Positions 60,614 to 64,000 of a stretch of DNA of 64,000 bases are shown here, piece by piece. The stretch is from UBA9715 sp045614225. Its GTDB lineage: Bacteria; Actinomycetota; Coriobacteriia; Coriobacteriales; Eggerthellaceae. The notes below the pieces were generated by a model, which saw nothing but the letters and a program-made list of their open reading frames with translations, did no database searches and was not told the DNA's origin. The position numbers and the translations under genes are program-made. Location of the stretch: contig JAZLCO010000048.1 of assembly GCA_045614225.1 (NCBI GenBank), forward strand, positions 75,653 to 139,652, in the 5' to 3' direction. The stretch's first letter is position 1, and each line of letters starts with the position of its first letter.

Positions 60614-60629
60614 AGGCCCCGCAGGGCCT
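60614..60629. other. hairpin in the RNase J leader
   Basis: AGGCCC pairs with GGGCCT over a 4-nt loop, 31 bp upstream of the rnj start. On the minus strand no T-run follows, so it is more likely a leader structure than a terminator. Confidence 0.4.
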
Positions 60630-60677
60630 GTTTGTATATCTATACGCCGGCGTTCAGCCGACGTTCCGTCCTAATCG

Positions 60678-60707
60678 TCTAACCAAGAGGAAACCCTTTT
60701 GGTTAGA
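60678..60707. other. stem-loop between dapA and rnj
   Basis: On the minus strand TCTAACCAAAAGG pairs with CCTCTTGGTTAGA (12 of 13 positions) around a 4-nt loop, 10 nt past the dapA stop. No T-run follows. It may be a processing or stability element. Confidence 0.45.
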
Positions 60708-60716
60708 TGTTCTCCC

Positions 60717-61607
60717 CTACAATACGCCAACTTCGCGCATAATACCCTCGAGCACCTTGCTCTGCTCGGGAGTTGCATCGACGAGCGGCAAGCGCACGCC
60801 ACCGACTGGGAAACCGGCTAACGCAAGCGCTTCCTTGACGAGGATCGGGTTCGTAGTGGCGAACAAACCCTCCATGAGCGGGAGGAGTTTATTATTCAAA
60901 TCAAGAGCCTCATCCCAATTGCCAGCAGCGCAGGCGTCTACGATTTCCTTCATGCGCATGGTCGCAACGTTGGAGATTGTGGAAATGACTCCAGCGCCAC
61001 CTGCTTTCATAAGATCGTAGGTGAATGAATCATCACCAGAATAAACGCAGAAGCCTTCAGGTGCTCCGGCGATTATGTCCTTCACCTGCTCGATGTCGCC
61101 CGTCGCTTCCTTGATGGCAACGATGTTGTCGCAATCATGGGCAATCCTCAGCGTCGTTTCTGCTTTCATGTTGATCACGCAACGACCGGGGATGTTGTAA
61201 AGGATTATCGGAAGCTCGGTCGAATCAGCGATGGCTTTAAAGTGCTGGTAGAGGCCCTCCTGCGGCGGCTTGTTGTAATACGGCACCACACACATGCAGC
61301 CTGCAACGCCGAGCTTCTCGACATCGCGCGCAAAATCGATTGTATCAGCAGTACAGTTGTTGCCGACATTGGCGACAACGGGGATGCGATCGTCAACCGC
61401 GTTTACGACAGCTTTGATGACATCGATCTTCTGTGAATGCGATACGGTCGGGCTCTCGCCTGTGGTTCCGCATACGACAATCGAGTCAGTACCGCCCTTC
61501 ACGAGCCTGTCTGCAAACTCTTCGGTGCGCTCGAGATTAATGCCGCCCTCGTCATCAAACGGCGTGATCATTGCGGTGATAAGGCGTCCGAATAGCGGTT
61601 GTGCCAT
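60717..61607 (-). CDS. dapA: 4-hydroxy-tetrahydrodipicolinate synthase
   Basis: A 296-residue TIM-barrel lyase condensing pyruvate with aspartate semialdehyde, the first step of the lysine/diaminopimelate branch. Signatures: GTTGESPTVSHSQK, the YNIPGRC motif with the catalytic Tyr, and the Schiff-base Lys in IVAIKEATGD. AGGAGC precedes the ATG. It lies downstream of dapB but is separated by a strong hairpin terminator, so it has its own promoter. Confidence 0.96.
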   Translation of the reverse strand: MAQPLFGRLITAMITPFDDEGGINLERTEEFADRLVKGGTDSIVVCGTTGESPTVSHSQKIDVIKAVVNAVDDRIPVVANVGNNCTADTIDFARDVEKLGVAGCMCVVPYYNKPPQEGLYQHFKAIADSTELPIILYNIPGRCVINMKAETTLRIAHDCDNIVAIKEATGDIEQVKDIIAGAPEGFCVYSGDDSFTYDLMKAGGAGVISTISNVATMRMKEIVDACAAGNWDEALDLNNKLLPLMEGLFATTNPILVKEALALAGFPVGGVRLPLVDATPEQSKVLEGIMREVGVL

Positions 61608-61635
61608 CGCGTGCTCCTAAATAAATGAACCCGAA

Positions 61636-61653
61636 CGCAAGGCATGCCTTGCG
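61636..61653. promoter_or_regulatory. 18-bp perfect palindrome upstream of dapA
   Basis: CGCAAGGCATGCCTTGCG, 29 bp upstream of the dapA start codon. It could be an operator or a leader hairpin. It does not resemble a lysine riboswitch. Confidence 0.45.
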
Positions 61654-61730
61654 CTTGGCTCATTATTGCATGTGAACAAGCAAGCTTGTTTCCAGTTCAT
61701 GAACTCTTCGCGTACCGCGTTATCGATGAG

Positions 61731-61767
61731 AAAAGGACCAAAGGGCTCTTTGCTCCTTTGGTCCTTC
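61731..61767 (-). terminator. terminator after dapB
   Basis: On the minus strand AAGGACCAAAGG pairs with CCTTTGGTCCTT (12 bp), followed by TTCTC. It lies just beyond the dapB stop and ends the pnp-dapB unit. Confidence 0.8.
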
Positions 61768-61773
61768 TCGACG

Positions 61774-62538
61774 TTACATCATGAACTGTTCGAGACCGAC
61801 GATGAGGCCCGAGCGGTCGCCCACCGACCTGATGCCAAGCAATACGCCAGGCATGTAAGACTCGCGGTCCCAAGAATCATGTTTGATCGTGAGCGTCTGG
61901 CCCATCGAACCGAATATGACTTCCTGGGTCGCGACGAAGCCCATCGAGCGAACCGAGTGAACGGGAACGCCTTCGACAAGCGCGCCACGCGCACCGTCGC
62001 AGCCGGGCATTTCGGTTTCCTTGCCCGGTGCGGAACTCTCGAATCCACGAGCTTCTGCAATCATCTGAGCCGTGCGCACAGCGGTGCCAGAAGGAGCATC
62101 CTTCTTGCGTGCATGGTGGAATTCGAGGACCTCAGCCTCGGGGAAGTACGGCGCTGCAGCCTTTGCGAACTGCATCATGAGAACAGCGCCAGTCGTGAAG
62201 TTCGGGGCGACGAACAAGCATGCATCGTCAACGGCTTTCTCTGCGAGCCCTTCGAGGATTTCGTTTGACAAGCCAGTCGTACCGACAACGCAGTTCCTGC
62301 CAGCCTCAAGCGCTTTCTCTACGTTGCCTGCAACGACATCAGGCTGCGTGAAATCGACAAGCACGTCGAACTCGACGCTATCGATAGCATCGTTGATGTT
62401 CGAGAACACGGGGAACGCAGCGTCCTTGAGAGCCGGATCGATTCCACATGCCACGACCATGTCGTCGGCTGCCGTGACGGCATCGACAACGGCCGAGCCC
62501 ATACGTCCTGCATATCCAGCAACTGCTACCTTGATCAT
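61774..62538 (-). CDS. dapB: 4-hydroxy-tetrahydrodipicolinate reductase
   Basis: A 254-residue reductase acting on the DapA product. The Rossmann motif is VAVAGYAGRMGSAVVDAV (about 4-20). The catalytic block is VLEFHHARKKDAPSGTAV, with the conserved His/Lys pair, and VDFTQPDV and VGTTGL are present. GAGGTG precedes the ATG. It follows pnp by 40 bp and precedes a terminator and dapA. Confidence 0.96.
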   Translation of the reverse strand: MIKVAVAGYAGRMGSAVVDAVTAADDMVVACGIDPALKDAAFPVFSNINDAIDSVEFDVLVDFTQPDVVAGNVEKALEAGRNCVVGTTGLSNEILEGLAEKAVDDACLFVAPNFTTGAVLMMQFAKAAAPYFPEAEVLEFHHARKKDAPSGTAVRTAQMIAEARGFESSAPGKETEMPGCDGARGALVEGVPVHSVRSMGFVATQEVIFGSMGQTLTIKHDSWDRESYMPGVLLGIRSVGDRSGLIVGLEQFMM

Positions 62539-62578
62539 GAATTCACCTCACTGATTAGTGTCAACCTGAAGGCGGACC

Positions 62579-64000
62579 TTACGCTTCGTGCGAACGACGC
62601 GGCTTGCGCTCGCGGGGCTTGCGGGAAGACTTGTCGTCGTCGCGCTCACGACGCGCTGGCGCAGAGCCAGCGGGAGCTTCGGGCTTGTCGAGACGGTCAA
62701 GCGAAATCTTACCCGTCTTGGGATCGACTTCGAGAACCTTTACCTTGATGATGTCGCCCAGGTCGAGAACGTCCTCAACCTTGCCAACGCGACCGTTTGC
62801 GACGCGCGAGATATGCAGCAGACCGTCCTTGGCAGGCGTCAGCTTCACGAATGCGCCGAAGTCCTTGATGCCGACAACCTCACCTTCGTACTCCTCGCCA
62901 GCCTCGGGCTCCTTGACGATGCCGAGAATCATCTTCTTCGCAGCCTCGCCAGCAATTCCCTGGATGGCAGCGATGTGAATCGTGCCATCTTCCTGGATGT
63001 CGATTTGGGCACCCGTCTCCTCCTGGATGCCACGGACGACCTTGCCGCCACTGCCGATAACGTCGCGAATCTTGTCGACCGGAATATGAATCGTCTCGAT
63101 GCGCGGGGCGTATTCGGAGAGCTCTTCACGCGGAGCAGCAATCTGCTCGAGCATCGCATCGAGAATGTGAGCACGACCGCGCTTCGCCTGTTCGAGCGCG
63201 CGTGCGAGGATCTCGACAGACAGACCGCGGGCCTTGTTGTCCATCTGCAGGGCCGTGATGCCCTTGGTCGTGCCGGTGACCTTGAAGTCCATGTCGCCGA
63301 GGAAGTCCTCGACGCCCTGAATGTCGGAGAGGATGACGACGTCATCGCCTTCCTTGATCAGACCCATGGCAATGCCGGATACCGGCGCCTTGATGGGCAC
63401 GCCTGCATCCATGAGTGCAAGCGTGGAACCGCAGGTCGAAGCCATAGAGGACGAGCCGTTGGACTCGAGCACCTCGGAGACGACGCGGATGGCATAGGGG
63501 AACTCGTCTTCGTCGGGCAGAACGGGAATGAGCGCGCGCTCTGCAAGTGCACCGTGACCGATTTCGCGACGCTTCGGGGCGCCCATGCGGCCAACCTCGC
63601 CAGTGCAATACGGCGGGAAGTTGTACTGGTGCATGTAACGCTTGCCCTCGATCGGCTCGATGGTGTCAAGGCGCTGCCACTCGTTGAGCATGCCAAGAGT
63701 CGCAATCGAAAGGACCTGCGTCTGTCCACGCTGGAACAGACCGGAACCATGAACGCGCGGCAGATAGCCCGGAACAATGTGCAGCGGGCGAATCTCCTCG
63801 GGAGTGCGGCCGTCGGCACGCTCGCCCGTCTCGATAACCATGGCACGCATCGCGTGCTTCTCGAGCAGCTTCAGCTCAGCGGCGATGTCAGCACCCCAGG
63901 CAGCAAGCTCTTCCTCAGTGAACTTCTCGGCCTTGATGCGCTCCTTGAGCTCAGCGACCTTGCTGACACGTGCGAGCTTGTCGGCGTCCTTGAGAGCGGC
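62579..64000 (-). CDS. pnp: polyribonucleotide nucleotidyltransferase, 5' end outside the window
   Basis: The last 473 codons of PNPase; the frame is open through position 64000 with no start needed inside. Visible are the linker to the second RNase PH domain (GERADGRTPEEIRPL, RMGAPKRREIGHGALAERAL), the KH domain (IPVDKIRDVIGSGGKVVRG) and the S1 domain (GEVVGIKDFGAFVKL). The Arg/Lys-rich tail ends in PRERKPRRSHEA. It degrades RNA 3' to 5' with phosphate. An internal ATG at 63850 is not the start, because homologous sequence continues upstream of it. Confidence 0.96.
   Translation of the reverse strand, partial: AALKDADKLARVSKVAELKERIKAEKFTEEELAAWGADIAAELKLLEKHAMRAMVIETGERADGRTPEEIRPLHIVPGYLPRVHGSGLFQRGQTQVLSIATLGMLNEWQRLDTIEPIEGKRYMHQYNFPPYCTGEVGRMGAPKRREIGHGALAERALIPVLPDEDEFPYAIRVVSEVLESNGSSSMASTCGSTLALMDAGVPIKAPVSGIAMGLIKEGDDVVILSDIQGVEDFLGDMDFKVTGTTKGITALQMDNKARGLSVEILARALEQAKRGRAHILDAMLEQIAAPREELSEYAPRIETIHIPVDKIRDVIGSGGKVVRGIQEETGAQIDIQEDGTIHIAAIQGIAGEAAKKMILGIVKEPEAGEEYEGEVVGIKDFGAFVKLTPAKDGLLHISRVANGRVGKVEDVLDLGDIIKVKVLEVDPKTGKISLDRLDKPEAPAGSAPARRERDDDKSSRKPRERKPRRSHEA

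Overview
The window is a gene-dense bacterial chromosome segment with about 54 protein genes, three tRNA genes and short intergenic gaps. GC content is roughly half. The gene set points to an anaerobic, non-spore-forming actinobacterium of the class Coriobacteriia, probably family Eggerthellaceae. The evidence is a menaquinone prenyltransferase, superoxide reductase instead of catalase or SOD, indolepyruvate:ferredoxin oxidoreductase, VanW-family proteins, a SpoVS homologue without sporulation genes, RNase Y together with RNase J, and a recA-recX / pgsA-cinA / rimO / ftsK block. The assignment is by gene content only; no rRNA is present.

Layout. 1-6 kb: tRNA-Gly and tRNA-Val, a CmpB-like membrane protein, a TerC-family transporter behind a yybP-ykoY (Mn2+) riboswitch, a lipid kinase and RNase D. 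6-12 kb: zinc peptidase, exonuclease VII (xseAB), and acetate kinase facing phosphate acetyltransferase across a shared terminator. 11-19 kb: glycosyltransferase, a PLP-fold protein that lacks the catalytic lysine, DNA polymerase IV, a DegV protein, dut-nrdR, and lexA divergent from a small SOS-controlled membrane protein. 19-26 kb: hflX and a complete six-subunit energy-converting [NiFe] hydrogenase (echABCDEF). 26-36 kb: HerA-like ATPase, DegV protein, superoxide reductase, tRNA-Pro, coaBC, and ileS-lspA-rluD. 35-44 kb: menA, then a leftward run of CDP-alcohol transferase, VanW protein, D,D-carboxypeptidase, FHA protein, iorA, iorB and gluQ. 44-50 kb: miaA, miaB, spoVS, a GHKL ATPase and RNase Y. 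50-64 kb: recX, recA, a pgsA-cinA gene fusion, rimO, yajQ, a RodZ-like protein, ftsK, RNase J, dapA, dapB and the 3' part of pnp.

How it fits together. Indolepyruvate oxidoreductase makes reduced ferredoxin and acyl-CoA, Pta-AckA can recover ATP from acetyl-CoA, and Ech can reoxidise ferredoxin with H2 release and ion pumping. This reads as amino-acid fermentation with a hydrogen outlet (inference). SOS control is directly visible: lexA, its divergent small gene and recA carry GAAC-N4-GTTC boxes, and the last two share a TTGACA-17-TATTAT/AATAAT promoter with a LexA box in the spacer.

Points most worth a second look: the small SOS membrane protein next to lexA, a short helical motif repeated in the C-terminal tails of EchD and EchF, the PLP-fold protein with Glu in place of the Schiff-base lysine, the PgsA-CinA fusion, and the SpoVS / GHKL ATPase / RNase Y cluster.
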